A stretch of 64,000 nucleotides of DNA from positions 659,001 to 723,000 of the forward strand of contig JASJOG010000147.1 of NCBI GenBank assembly GCA_030142905.1, written 5' to 3'. The notes below the pieces were generated by a model. The model had not been told where the DNA came from. It saw only the letters and a list, made by a program, of their open reading frames with translations, and made no database searches. A program made the position numbers and the translations under genes. Below, in pieces: positions 1 through 10,645 of this stretch. The number at the start of each line of letters is the position of its first letter. Within the stretch, counting starts at the first letter, position 1. The DNA comes from Heliopora coerulea (taxonomy: Eukaryota > Cnidaria > Anthozoa > Scleralcyonacea > Helioporidae).

Positions 1-149
1 AACAATTTGTTATTTCGCTTCATACATAATCTATCCTAAATATCTACTATATTCAGTTCAAATTTTAGATTCGTAGCAACAAGAGAAGTTATTATTTTAT
101 TAAGAAATCCTATGTGTCCAATACTTTTGCGTGTCACTGTATATATATA

Positions 150-640
150 TATATTATATGGCTGAGCTCGCTATCCAGTCTGTACGCAAAATGACGCACG
201 CTGATTGGCTGCCTAGCCGTGCAATAAATTTTTCGTACAGACTGGCTAGTTTTGGCAGGAAAATTCTGAGTTGATTGGAAGAAAAACAAACTAGATTCAG
301 GTACCTTTTACAGATACCTTTACAGGTACCTTTTTCATAAATCGAAGATTTATGAAAACAAATTACGGAAAAAGAAGTTGAACGTTCTCAACGATAATTG
401 TAAGCAGAAAACTAGATGAGTAGATGCCAAAAACCACGAAGAAACAGGTAAAAACAAGCAAGTAAACCTAAAGCCGCTAACTCACGAACACAAAGCTGCG
501 TTAAAAGCGATGAAAAAAGAAGCCAAAAGTCATATAATAAATTCCTTATTAACCTCGTTTGTTCGGTCTGTACGGCAAATACTTTCCAGTACAGACCTCA
601 CACTCGGTTAATACGTAATCAATATATATAAATGATATCT
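150..640. repeat. Dispersed repeat, family A copy 1
   Basis: AT-rich non-coding repeat with two internal hairpins: one around 174-246, where a CAGTCTGTACG arm meets its complement, and one at 574-600. Short blocks recur in the same order near 22735-22985, including GAGTTGATT, a GTAAAGC/GTAAACC block, AATAAATTCCTTATTAAC and CGTTTGTTC. It is therefore an interspersed repeat and not unique sequence. No reading frame of interest. Bases 1-149 show nothing recognisable. Confidence 0.5.
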
Positions 641-662
641 ATAATATATATATTACTGAGTC

Positions 663-663
<1 letters not shown>

Positions 664-702
<39 letters not shown>
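664..702. repeat. TA/TG microsatellite
   Basis: A run of TA dinucleotides passes directly into about twelve TG dinucleotides (678-702). Confidence 0.95.
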
Positions 703-704
703 AA

Positions 705-905
705 TATTTAAGAGCGCTTTATCGGGATTTAAAAGACGAGGCGATAGCCGGATGTTTTAGATCCAATAAAGCACGAACTGCGAGTTTTTTAAATGTGTTA
801 TGAAATTCACCACCTAATACGCTAATTCGCAAAGTTTGCAAATTTATGTTTCGTAAGCCGAAAAAATTGAACTACTTCTTCACGTATAAAGGCACACGTA
901 TCTTT
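705..905. repeat. Dispersed repeat, family B copy 1
   Basis: Non-coding block with the phrases GATAGCC, AATAAAGCACGAAC and a TAAGCCGAAAAAATTG-like stretch. The same phrases return in the same order at about 59580-59800, and a partial copy sits near 33655-33730. No coding content. The interval 906-1120 holds nothing else I can name. Confidence 0.55.
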
Positions 906-1122
906 ATCACATACATAGATCCGACAGGGCTATGGCTTTCAAAAACTCTATAAAATCTTATGACTTTGATATGTAAATTGTTTGTAAATAGTTAGTAAAT
1001 AGTTATATATGTAAATAGATATATTAATTTAAGTTTTTGACTTTTTCAATTTTTTTCTTTTTTTCTAAAACGGCTTCCTTGGAAAGCAATTCTGTAAAAT
1101 TGAAAAAACTACCGTTTTCAAC

Positions 1123-1236
1123 CTCTCTCTCTCTCTCTCTCTCTCTCCCTCCCTCCCTCCCTCCCTCCCTCCCTTCCTCCCTCCCTCCCATTCATCCATC
1201 CATCCATCCATTCATCCATCTATCTATCTATCTATA
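1123..1236. repeat. Compound CT / CCCT / CATC / TATC repeat
   Basis: CT dinucleotides grade into CCCT, then CATC, then TATC tetranucleotides. The tract ends exactly where the first LINE fragment begins. Confidence 0.95.
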
Positions 1237-2070
1237 GTGAAAAATTAGACCTGACTATGAATGGTATTGCTTTAAAGCAGGCACATGAAATTAAATGCTT
1301 GGGCCTAAAAATTGATGAAAGCCTAACTTGGAAAGGCCATGTTGAAGACATTAAAAGAAGTCTCAACAAACCTACATATCCTTAAGAAGGTAAAACCTTT
1401 CCTAGATAAAAAACTTCTCATCAATGTTTATAACTCAATAATAAAACCTCATTTCGACTACTGTTGTGTTGTATGGGACAGTATTGGTGCGACACTTTCA
1501 GACCAATTACAAAAACTACAAAATCGAGCTGCTCGCATCATTACTGGAGCTCCATATACTGTTCATACGTGTGATGTTTTCACCCAACTTGGATGGCCAA
1601 CTCTGGCACTCAACCGTAAATACCAGAAAGCTGTTATGATGCATAAGATTAAGAATGAAAATGTGCCCAAATATCTGACTGAAATGTTTGAGAAACAATT
1701 CGGTTCTTCTAACTACCATTTAAGATCCTCTGATTTAAATTTTGAAATACCTAATGTTAGGACTGACTGCTATAAAAAAAGTTTTGCTGTATCAGGGGCT
1801 GTTCTTTGGAATTCTCTACCAGATAGCTTGAAGGAAATAAAGAATCTTTCAAACTTTAAACAAAAAATGAAATCCACTATGTTCTGCACTGATGACATGT
1901 ATGACTTCCTACATAACTGTAAATAATTGAGGGTGTAAATCAAAAAATTTTAAAAATACAAAAAAGCTTGTAAATGTATTTAATTATTTTCTGTAACTAC
2001 ACGGCTTCTAGGTGGACCAGAGTTACATTTGTAAAATTGTTAATTCTGATAGAACCACCGTGTCATAAAG
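1237..2070 (+). pseudogene. LINE fragment 1 (non-LTR retrotransposon, RT C-terminus)
   Basis: This is the 3' part of a non-LTR retrotransposon reverse transcriptase, the enzyme that copies element RNA into DNA at the insertion site. The first stretch (1240-1340) has the LGL-IDE-LTWK block. After a frame change, an open stretch to 1926 carries the post-RT thumb region: YNSIIKPHFDYC, then LQKLQNRAARIITGAPY, then LRSS and LWNSLP. The palm domain and endonuclease are missing, so the copy is 5'-truncated and also frameshifted. It abuts microsatellites at both ends: a TATC run upstream and a longer TATC run 150 bp after the stop. Protein blocks match LINE fragment 2, so the two are one family (CR1/L2/jockey-like by general appearance; the clade is not settled). 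Confidence 0.85.
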
Positions 2071-2075
2071 AAAAA

Positions 2076-2162
<87 letters not shown>
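2076..2162. repeat. TATC tetranucleotide array
   Basis: About 21 copies of TATC lie between the 3' end of LINE fragment 1 and the 5' truncation point of LINE fragment 2. The array may be the 3' tail of the first element or its target. Confidence 0.95.
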
Positions 2163-2163
<1 letters not shown>

Positions 2164-2888
2164 AATCAATCATACACTGAAACTGATCGATTTATTGGAC
2201 ATCTACCAACTTACACAGTTAATTGATGAACCAACTCGTGTAACTGAAATCTCTAAAACACTCATTGATCATGTTATCCCAAACTCCACTCCAAATTTAA
2301 CTCATCATAGAGTGTCACCTACGACTATCAGTGACCACTACTTGATTTCTGCTGTACGTAAATCTAATTGTCGTAGAGGCCCTCCAAGATTCATTGAAAT
2401 GAGGAGTTTTAAAAATTTCAACAAAAGCAAATTTATTCACGATGTTAAAAATACTGACTGGCCAACTCCAAAAAAGTCTGATGAAATTATCCATGCATGG
2501 GAAAAATGGAAACTACAAATGCAGTCCATTCTAAACAGACATCCACCATGTCGAGTTAAAAGGATTCGCAATATTCCATCACCCTGGATGAACAAACAAC
2601 TTAAACATGAAATATATACAAGAAATTATTTAAAGAAAATAGCAGCTAAGTCTAATTCACCATCTGATTGCCTGCTTTTCAAGAAAAAACGAAATGCAGT
2701 TAATCAGTTGGTGAAAAAGACTAAAAAGTTGTATTATCAAAAAGAAATTGAAAACAACTCTGGAAATCCTAAGGATACATTGAATGTTTTAAATGATTTG
2801 ATGGGTAAAAAGACTAAAAACACCCAAATAACTAAACTTAACAAAAGCCCATCAGATACTATCACTGATACTAAATGCATTGCCAGGC

Positions 2889-3087
2889 GCGGGGGTCCAG
2901 TGTAGATAACTTCGATAACACAGCGGCGTTCTTGAGGTTATACACTATCTAGAAGATAGAAAAAAAGCTTCTCAACATTTCGAGCGAAGGCCCTTCGTCT
3001 GGAGATTAGTGCCTTCGCTCGAAACGTCGAGAAGGGTTTTTTCTATCTTTTAGATAGTGTATAACCTCAAGAACGCCGCTGTTTTAA
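2889..3087. mobile_element. Foldback element inserted in LINE fragment 2
   Basis: Two arms of about 74 bp are complementary: one starts at the ACAGCGGCGTTC block near 2919, the other ends at GAACGCCGCTGT near 3083. The junctions carry a 12 bp repeat, TAAATGCATTGC on the left and TAAATGTATTGC on the right, which looks like a target-site duplication with one change. A 33 bp left segment is not mirrored on the right. The loop side holds the phrase CCTTCGCTCGAAACG seen in other foldbacks of this window. No coding capacity. Confidence 0.75.
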
Positions 3088-3324
3088 ATGTATTGCAGAT
3101 CATTTAAACACCCATTTTACTGAGATTGGTCCAAAATTTGTTTTGCAAATACCACCAACATCCCAGGGTAAAACATTTGAAGACTATATAACCAAAGTTG
3201 ATTCTACTTTTAGTTTTGCTAACATCATACCTACTCGTGTCCTAAAACTACTGAAAACAAGCAAAACTGACAAAGCTGTGGGCATTGCTAAAATTTCTAA
3301 CAAAATTTTTAAATTATCAGCACC

Positions 3325-3329
3325 TTATA

Positions 3330-3360
<31 letters not shown>
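3325..3360. repeat. TA dinucleotide run
   Basis: TA repeat with one TG interruption, inside the decayed LINE coding region. Confidence 0.9.
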
Positions 3361-4685
3361 GAATCACTAATTGGAATATTCAATTTATCAATTTGAAACT
3401 AACATTGTTCCAAATGACTGAAAAATTGCAAGGGTTAGTCCAATTTTCAAAGCAGGTGATTGATGCAATTCTAATAACTATAGACCTATATCAGTGATTT
3501 CTGCAGTCACTTGCATCTTTGAAAAAGTTGTGTTTGAGCAATTAGAGAATTACTTGACAACAAACAACCTACTAGTAGAAATTGTTAGATTTAACAAATG
3601 AATGGTGCTTCAATATTGATCGTAAGCTAGTTAATGGAGCCCTATTCTTAGATCTTAAAAAGGCTTTTGACACAGTAGACAATTTAATACTCCTAAAGAA
3701 ATTGCAATTGGACCAGTTTGCAATTGGCTGGTTTAAATCCTATCTCAATAATCAGACACAAATGTGCATGGTTAATGGTGTACTATCAGACCCTACACAG
3801 CTTTCTTGTGGCATACTACAAGAAACCATTTTAGGTCCTGACTGCTCTTTTTAATTTATATTAATGATCTACCCAACTGTGTTAAGTTCAGTTCTACCAG
3901 AATGTTCAGTTCTACCAGATGACACAAATCTGACTGCATCTGGATCTAGTATTACTGAAATTAAAACAATGTTACACAATGATATTAGTAGAGTTGTAGA
4001 ATGGCTTTCTGCAAACAACACTTTCACTAAAGTTGATTAAAACAGAATACATGTTGATTGGGTCTCGAAAAAGGCTAACAAGTTTAACTGATACCCTTAA
4101 TTTATCATTAAATGGAGTAGCTCTAAAACAGACCCATGAAGTCAAATGTTTAGGACTCATAATTGATGAAAATTTAACATGGAAATCCCACATAGAAAAT
4201 GTTGTAAAGAAATTTAAAATAGTTTGTGCATTTTGAAGAAAGCAAAGCCATATGTTAACCAACAACTGCTTACTAATATTTACTATGCTATAGTTGAACC
4301 ACACTATAGTTACTGCTCTGTTGTGTGGGCTAGTATAGACAAAACACTTACAGATAAACATCAGAAGCAGCAAAACCGTGCAGCCTGCATCATCACTGGT
4401 GCACCCTACACACGTCACACCAGTGATGTCCTCTCAGATTTGAAGTGGTCTACACTAGCTCATAAGAGAAAATACCAAAAAGCTATCCTGAAACATAAAA
4501 TTGTAAATGGTCATACTCCCACATATCTGACTGATATGTTTAAGAAACAATTTGGAACAACAGTTTATAATCTTAGATCTTCCAATTGTAATATCCAAAT
4601 ACCAAAAGTTCAAAGAACATATTACATTGGATCTGAAACCCTTAGGCTAGCATCTTGTGTTTTATATCCAGTACATACATGGATG

Positions 4686-4986
4686 TACATGTAACATATA
4701 TACTCATACATACATACATACATACATACATACATACATACATAGTATTTCATACCTACCTACACATGCATACATACATACATACATATACACTTATATA
4801 GATATATATACTTATAAAACTCATTGTAGCCTCGTGCTTTATGTCCAGTACAGCACACTGGCTTGTTTTGTAAATAGTACATATATGTGTGTATATAAGT
4901 ATGTATATAAGTATGTATGTATGTATGTATGTATGTATGTATGTATGTATGTATGTATGTATGTATGTATGTATGTATGTATGTAC
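4686..4986. repeat. CATA / GTAT tetranucleotide arrays
   Basis: CATA arrays lie at about 4705-4745 and 4766-4795, and a GTAT array at about 4903-4986, separated by short unique spacers. They sit immediately 3' of LINE fragment 2. Long YVCM-type translations here are repeat artefacts. Confidence 0.95.
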
Positions 4987-4988
4987 TT

Positions 4989-5123
4989 GGTTTCTAAAGA
5001 TCTGAGATGTTTATTGCTACTTTAAGTTTCACGTATTTCAGCAATCATCAGGCAACTAATCTGATGATCACTGAAATGCGTGAAACTTAAAGTAGCAATA
5101 AACATTTCAGATCTTTAGAAACC
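4989..5123. repeat. Hairpin with 63 bp arms and hammerhead-like core
   Basis: The arms 4989-5051 and 5061-5123 are inverted copies with about five mismatches and a 9 nt loop. Each arm, read outward from the loop, gives CUGAUGA, a 14 nt segment, then GAAAC (plus strand 5061-5086). The same phrase follows at 5281-5306. The arrangement resembles the conserved core of hammerhead ribozymes found in Penelope-like retroelements, but pairing next to the core is imperfect. Confidence 0.65.
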
Positions 5124-5191
5124 GAGTATAACTCACTCTGCCATTAAAGCATCGAGCACTCTTCAAGACACCAACTTCCACACCTATATCC

Positions 5192-5193
5192 GA

Positions 5194-5224
<31 letters not shown>

Positions 5225-5265
5225 TGTATGTATGTATGTATGTATGTATGTATATGTATATGTAT
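5192..5265. repeat. TATG tetranucleotide array
   Basis: About sixteen TATG units ending in TATATG units, just before the second hammerhead-like phrase. Confidence 0.95.
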
Positions 5266-5280
5266 ATGTGCATCAGTTGT

Positions 5281-5306
5281 CTGAAGATCATCCAAGGATG
5301 TGAAAC
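5281..5306 (+). ncRNA. Hammerhead-like core sequence
   Basis: CUGAAGA (5281-5287) is followed by CAUCC and GGAUG, which can pair, and then GAAAC (5302-5306). The spacing equals that at 5061-5086, and downstream bases (AAAGTAACAACA-like) match the first copy, so this is a diverged second copy. Stems I and III were not demonstrated. Confidence 0.35.
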
Positions 5307-5309
5307 TCA

Positions 5310-6860
5310 AAGTAACAACAAACAGACCTATGTTTACTACAAATATGTACATGTACATATAATTATATGTGCATGTATATGCATAAATACCTGCAAGTAG
5401 GGATTTATATTTTTAATAATATGGATTTAGAGACTCAAAGAGGTGTTAACCTTAAGACAAGTCTGCATTAAACCAGATATTAAAGCAACATCCTACAAAA
5501 TTATATTGTTGCCCATCTACAAGTACAGTCACCTCAATAAAGTTTACGTATGAAAGTAAGTTGTTTCATAAGTAATCAGTCCAGCCAGAATATTATTTTA
5601 AACAACTTCCACGCAGACATATTTGTTACATACATATTGAACTTAACCGAACTATCATCAATTCGTATACCATTACTTGGTGGAGTTCAAGTCTGTTTTA
5701 AATTATTTAATAATTAGCGGGTATTTAAAATCAGAGAGACTGTCTTTACCCAGAAATTTGTACTGGTGTGAAAGACATGGTAGAAGTTCCGATTGTCTTG
5801 AGCGTGTATTTAAATGACGACATGCTAGATCGACGGTATATCAATTAGACATGCCACTGCTTGCTAAAATCAGGACTAAAACCAAAACTGGTCGCTAGCA
5901 AACTGTCTCTCAACAGGATTATTATCTTAGTCAGATGTCACCATAAAAATTGGGTGCTATGTCAATACTTACAAAATAAAACAGGGATGTTAAATAACAA
6001 GCAGCACGAAGGCTTACACCGAGAAACGACGACTTCCTCTCTGCCATCCTCTTGGACGTCAATATAAATTTAACCAGTATATATATATATAAGCAGTTAT
6101 TAAGTGAAGCTAAAGTCGATGAATCGCGTCTAATTTTGTTGTATTTTGGTTAAACGCTTCAGGTAAATAACTTCCTTAAAGTTTCGCATTCTCATTAGCT
6201 CTCTGAGAAGTTTACGAACACATCAAGATTACTTTTGTTTGTTCTTGTCAGCAAAGAACCAGTCAACCACGCTTCCACTTGTCGCTTGCGTAGGCCCCCG
6301 AGGGAGAATACCCTGAATGGCAGGATTAAGTTTCTCACAGATGCGTTAGTCTGATACGCCAAGCGACACCATTAAAGCAGCCCATTAACGACACCAGTGA
6401 AATATTTAATGTTAAAATCAATACAATGGCACAATTGCAAGGGTGGCTCGGGGGTCTTGTAGCGGTCTGAAAAATATCAGAAGCCGCCCTACCGGAAATA
6501 AGAACTTTAATCTTTAAGATGGTTCTTTACATTTAATATTTCAAAAAGTCGATTTTTTGGAATTATGAAATTTAGCATTATTAAACATTACTTTTCATTC
6601 CTCCTTGCTATTTTCTTGATTTCGACCATGCAAAAGGATTAAATATTGAAAAGAAATTGCCCATCCTCTTAATTGTCCCTTAGCAACTGTCATAGCAACG
6701 AATTGCTATTGTCAAATTGTTATCACTGGACTGTTTCTACAACGTAGGAAATAGACCCAAATGATTCTTAACCACCCCTCCCTCCTTATTGTAAGATTTA
6801 AATCCATTTTACTGTGTATTAACGTGAGGTGACCAGCGGTAGGCTGTGATTTTGCCGCGC
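5310..6860. other. Non-coding interval
   Basis: No convincing gene. A TA run lies at about 6078-6092. A possible hairpin pairs TGTCGCTTGCGTA near 6279 with TACGCCAAGCGACA near 6357 around a GC-richer loop. It could be a small structured RNA or a repeat relic, and I cannot assign it. Confidence 0.5.
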
Positions 6861-6893
6861 ATTTGATTGTTTTCTTTGAGAGAAACGTTGGTA

Positions 6894-7099
6894 ATGGCGG
6901 TCAGTCGTAGGATTTGTGGCTGGTTCGTCAAACATGAAATTCGGCTTCTGCATAACAGTCGCAGCTGGCCTAAGGGACATCATGTAAAGTTCGAGAATGG
7001 TCGATCTGCCAGAAGCCTTTCAAAGAATCGAGAGGTGCCTTTATTCGTCGAGAATTTGTTCCCGACGTGGGCGTTCTCGGCAGAGGCGCGACTGAGAGT
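6894..7099 (+). CDS. Possible first coding exon, unidentified protein
   Basis: Starting at the second ATG (6894; an in-frame ATG also exists at 6867), about 68 codons are open. The segment is more GC-rich and CpG-containing than its surroundings. The predicted N-terminus is basic and free of acidic residues (MAVSRRICGWFVKHEIRLL), as in a mitochondrial targeting peptide. It ends near GAGAGTC followed by GTAAGAGG, a plausible 5' splice site at 7100. No downstream exon was recognised on this strand within the next 10 kb, and the protein is not one I know. It may be a genuine 5' exon, a relic of one, or a chance open stretch beside a CpG-rich patch. Confidence 0.3.
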
Positions 7100-7479
7100 C
7101 GTAAGAGGTTTAGGGCTGTAGGTGTGTGAAAAAATTTTTTGAAAAATTTAGAGTAGCATATCTTTTAGATATGTAGGTAAGTCTCTCGCCTAGGATATGT
7201 TTGGCTTTGTGGTTTCCAGCCCGATATATTATATGAAAGGGGGAAAGTGGGTGCTCTTGAAGATATACAGAATTACCCATAATGCAATAGAGGCATAACA
7301 GGGTTATAGCGTGATAAGGCTATGCCATCCATGTACACAAGGGCGTGTTATGCGTGATCACTGCATGCTATCGTTCGCACCTTCACAATAAGCGAATCAG
7401 TGCGTTTGTTTACATGATTGTAAAGGGCGGGGCGAAGGCGGAGCAATCGGTCTGTTCCAAAATTGGCTGAGATGTCGGA

Positions 7480-7700
7480 GCGAATTGAAAGTACAGTTGG
7501 ATGAGTAATTTGGAAAAATGAAAAGCAGCTCCATTCATGCATGCGACGAGCACGGAAACACTTTCAAAATTATTATGGCATTGCCATAAGAAGCAGCACT
7601 GGAAACCTTGCTGAAATGAAAAGCAATATCCTTGCTTCTCTCTTTCATTGTGCTTCCACTGAGAAGCGGCCTTTACATACTTTTCTGGGAGTACTGTCTT
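7480..7700 (+). pseudogene. Transposase fragment (Mutator-like type)
   Basis: The open stretch 7541-7729 reads NYYGIAIRSSTGNLAEMKSN, then ILASLFHCAS, then a degraded HTFLG region. A YYG-AIR block, then an A-(L/I)FH block, and then a CP-SWC motif is a pattern I associate with Mutator-like transposase-derived proteins common in invertebrate genomes. Here the final CP-SWC motif is lost to a frame change and a stop follows. No terminal repeats were found, so it is an isolated fragment. The family call rests on memory of the pattern. Confidence 0.45.
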
Positions 7701-7787
7701 GGTTGATCCCACCGCTGCAACCAGTGTAATAACAATTCGACAAAGTGTTACAATTTTATTAAAGCTATTACAAGTCAAAGGAATATA

Positions 7788-7936
7788 TGTTTGAGGAAGT
7801 TGATCGTCCAGGTTAATGTAGTCTTGAGAAAGACTGTCACTTCAACCAACAGTCTTTCTCAAGACTACACTAACCTGGACGATCAACTTCCTCAAACATG
7901 TCACGATTCTCCCAGGTTCAAACCATTTACTTTATT
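7788..7936. mobile_element. Foldback element, TCGTCCAGG family (F1)
   Basis: The arms about 7788-7835 and 7851-7899 are complementary with one mismatch. The right arm is followed by a tail, CTCCCAGGTTCAAACC, then ATTTACTTTATT. It is flanked by an 11 bp direct repeat, AAAGGAATATA, at 7777-7787 and 7937-7947, taken as the target duplication. Related copies lie at 30270-30790, 31858-32092 and 54045-54560. Confidence 0.8.
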
Positions 7937-7947
7937 AAAGGAATATA

Positions 7948-9242
7948 CTTTTTCAACGAGAATATAAACCACCCTCCCGGCACTATGCCACCCTCTGCTC
8001 TGCGCATGTCAGTACAGTAGCCCATAGCTTACAGAAGAGGCAAGGAGACAAGAAGTAGGGGAGAGAAGGGGAAACCTGTTCAACAGGATCATTTTAACAA
8101 CTTTTTGACTTTATTTTGGTCTGTAATGTGTCGTTGATCCCCTTAAATTTGTTTGAAAACTTTAAACTCAATTTTCTCAGTTTGCTGTCTTGCTCGGTGC
8201 CAAAAACTCTCCTGCATTTAATATTTGTCCAATTGGTGTCAAATTTTCAGCATTTGTCAACAACAAATAGATCTATGATGTGAACCTCAACAATCACCCA
8301 TATAAGAAATAGTTTTTGAAGAAACCGATCACCATATCTGTTGTATCGAACTGTATTTTGAAGCAGTTACAAATACATTAAAATTTCACGATTTAAAGCT
8401 TCTAATCACTTCTTTTTTTTAGGTTCATGTCATGGGTATATGTATTGAGGCTCTATTAAACTTAGTTTTGTATTTGTCTAGTCTTTAGTCCCTATAATTT
8501 TTGGCATAAGTGCCCTAAATTTCACCATAAAGAATTGTATCTCGGTTACCATGGAAACAACATGTTTATAAGAGTCTGGTTTTGCATCAGTAACTTATTT
8601 CCTATCTGTTGCACCAGAAATATGTTGAGAAAAACTCAAATTAAAAAATTATATTTTCAATGTATGGAACCACCTTAAGTACTATCAAATTGGACATTTT
8701 CGCATATGCAGGAGGAAAAGATGACATATTCAAGTGTTTGAGATGCATATCCTAAAATCTCTGCAATTGATCAGCATTATATATGGAATTATTCAAAAAG
8801 TTCTCTGTGGCGGATCCACGATTTTGAAAAGGGGGTTTTAAGATATGGTAAGAAGATGATTTGTAGGGTGAACACTGGTGTAGTAAGCACGGTATTCTAG
8901 GGTGGACCGGGGAAAGCTCCTTCTGGATATTTTTGAAAATTAGACTTGGTGAGATTGCTTCTGGCAGCCTCTGAAGGCTTTAGAAAGAGAGTCTTCTACT
9001 CATGGTATTAACGGAATTATGACATTTAAGATAGCTAAAACTATGTACTTAGTCTGACAAAGAGTAAAAACTCAAACTCAGTCGACTTTTAAAGGGGGTT
9101 TCTGTGGAACAGTTAGTAAAAACCCCTCTGGATCCTCCACTGCTTCTAAGGCCTCAACCAGATCCCCTGACCAGAAATTTTGTCAAAAACTAAGGACAAA
9201 CTATTTATTAAATAGATTTCTGAACGTTAAAGATAGAATTAC
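7948..9242. other. Non-coding interval with a possible MITE
   Basis: No gene seen. GTGGCGGATCCACGA at about 8808 and GGATCCTCCACTGC at about 9130-9144 are imperfect inverted ends, both next to G/C-rich GGGGGTTT and AAACCCC tracts. This is compatible with an old 340 bp MITE. Confidence 0.4.
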
Positions 9243-9457
9243 TGTTAACTATCACACGTTTCGTTTGATTATTTATTTAATATATACACGAATATTTACA
9301 TTATTTGATTGTATCCTTTTATCTGACGAGAGCCACTCCTTGTCAGTAGAACAACAACATGAAGAAGATTAAGTTCGCAACAAAAATGTCAATCAAATTA
9401 CACAGGTCTTCACTTAATAAGTAATCTATAAATTCCCTTTTATAGTAATCCCCAACA
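9243..9457 (-). repeat. Candidate 3' LTR of the first copia element
   Basis: On the minus strand it begins TGTTGGGG directly after the polypurine tract and ends TTAACA, giving TG...CA ends with TGTT/AACA inverted termini. TATAAAAGGG lies about 15 bp inside the start. Only one LTR is present, so the inner boundary cannot be checked against a partner. Confidence 0.6.
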
Positions 9458-9506
9458 CCCCCACTCAGACTCTACTGTGACTATTAAGTTGAGTCTGAAT
9501 CAGTTC

Positions 9507-10050
9507 CTAGTAGAACAAGTCGCGGTGTTTCTCCACCTTGGGTCGTGGTAGGGACTTTGTAAGGATGTCTGCTGTCATCTCTTCTGTAGGAACATAATGA
9601 ATTTTCACTTATCCGTTCTCTATTCTTTCTCGAATGACATGTAACTTCGTGTCAATGTATTTGGAACGTTTGGGCATTACTGGGTTGTGACACATCTTTA
9701 TACATGACTGGTTGTCTTCTCCAATTTCGGTTGGTAATTTGGTCGGACAACCAAAATCTTGCATGAGTGCTCTGAGGTATATCGCTTCTTGCACTGCTGC
9801 TGCCATACTTTGATATTCTGCTTCTGTAGTTAAGAGTGCAACTGTTAGTTGCTTTTTAACTTCCCAACTAATCGCTCCCCCATTGCCTTGGAACTTGAAA
9901 TAGTAGCCTGTGGTTGATTTTCTGTCGTTGATGTCTCCACTCCAATCTGCATCAGAAGCTCCCAATAATTCTGTTGTGGAGTTCTTTGAGTAAATTAGTT
10001 GCAAATGAGTCGTTCCTTTCACCTACCTCAGTAGGTGTTTTCCTGCCTTC
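9507..10050 (-). pseudogene. copia RNase H region
   Basis: Carries the copia RNase H signature: LLGASDADWSGD, then RKSTTGYYF, ISWEVKKQ, TEAEYQSMA and DNQSCIKMC, followed by KRSKYIDTK. RNase H degrades the RNA strand during reverse transcription. A stop at 9609 separates this from the usual C-terminal ADILTK and LPRPKVEKH segment, which is still readable to a final stop at 9507. Leaving out the solo LTR and one copy of its target repeat puts this part in phase with the RT region, so the LTR insertion did not itself shift the frame. Confidence 0.85.
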
Positions 10051-10054
10051 CAGT

Positions 10055-10645
10055 TGTTACATGTATATAGTAGATATTATATTTAGGATATATTGCTTTC
10101 GTGCATGAATATTGCTTTCGTGCATTTCGTGCATGAGTGAGGAAATAGTTAAACCTCAAAACGCAACGCCTTAGCCTACAAGATAACGTAACGGACATCC
10201 TGTGCTGGAACAAGCTTTCACGCACCGTTTAACGTAAAGAAAATAGTCATAATACTAACGTATAAAAGACAGAGCACAACTCAGCAGTGTATGCATTATT
10301 CATAAGGCGTTAGCCTGAATAACATCATTACGAACCGAAGTATTAAAAGGAATTATCAATATCAAGAACCAAACAAATCAACAGAACCGAAGAAACCAAG
10401 AAGTCAAAGTCGTAAAAGAAATCAAAAGAACCAAAATCCAAGAGCGTACAGAGTGATCAGAGTTGTGCTCAGTCTCACAGCAGTTAATACATATTTCAAG
10501 GTTAGGAAGAATAAAGACGCTAATCTTTAAGTAATTCAAGTAAAGTAAAATAAATAGTTGAAAATATAGCTGGTTTTGTATTCTTTGTTGCGAGCAAATT
10601 GAACCAAAAGCAGCCACATAATTCAATAGGGACCGGCTCGTAACA
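10055..10645 (-). mobile_element. Solo LTR inside the copia element
   Basis: A 591 bp segment interrupts the copia pol frame. On the minus strand it starts TGTTACGAGCC and ends CATGTAACA, so the termini are TGTTA/TAACA. The flanking direct repeat is CAGT at 10051-10054 and 10646-10649. There is no coding content, and a TTTTATACG box lies inside. The structure fits one LTR left after LTR-LTR recombination. The 4 bp duplication points to a family other than copia, possibly gypsy-like. Confidence 0.85.

Larger units (their letters stand above)
2163..4685 (+). pseudogene. LINE fragment 2 (endonuclease end through RT)
   Basis: A longer, 5'-truncated copy of the same LINE family. It opens inside the apurinic-type endonuclease: LIDHV, then the SDHYLI block near 2330, the usual C-terminal SDH motif. 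A linker follows, then RT: RPISV near 3480, LFLDLKKAFDTVDN at 3645-3683, and a SYLNNQ/GILQ block. The catalytic Y/FxDD box is damaged. At 3888-3918 a 16 bp tandem duplication (GTTCAGTTCTACCAGA twice) precedes DDTNLT. The RT tail ending in the LRSS block is at 4224-4610. Stops and frame changes occur throughout, and a 200 bp foldback interrupts it at 2889-3087. A TA run (3325-3360) has expanded inside the coding region. It is dead. Confidence 0.85.

Noticed and set aside
5281..5306. Calling a functional hammerhead ribozyme
   Set aside because: Core residues are present but stems I and III and the usual first stem II pair could not be shown, so only a hammerhead-like label is used.
4657..5400. 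Open frames reading YVCMYVCM and YIHTYIHT
   Set aside because: Pure translations of TATG/CATA microsatellites; no start, no domain.
6279..6372. Possible structured small RNA
   Set aside because: One inverted repeat only; no box motifs or promoter elements that would identify a class.
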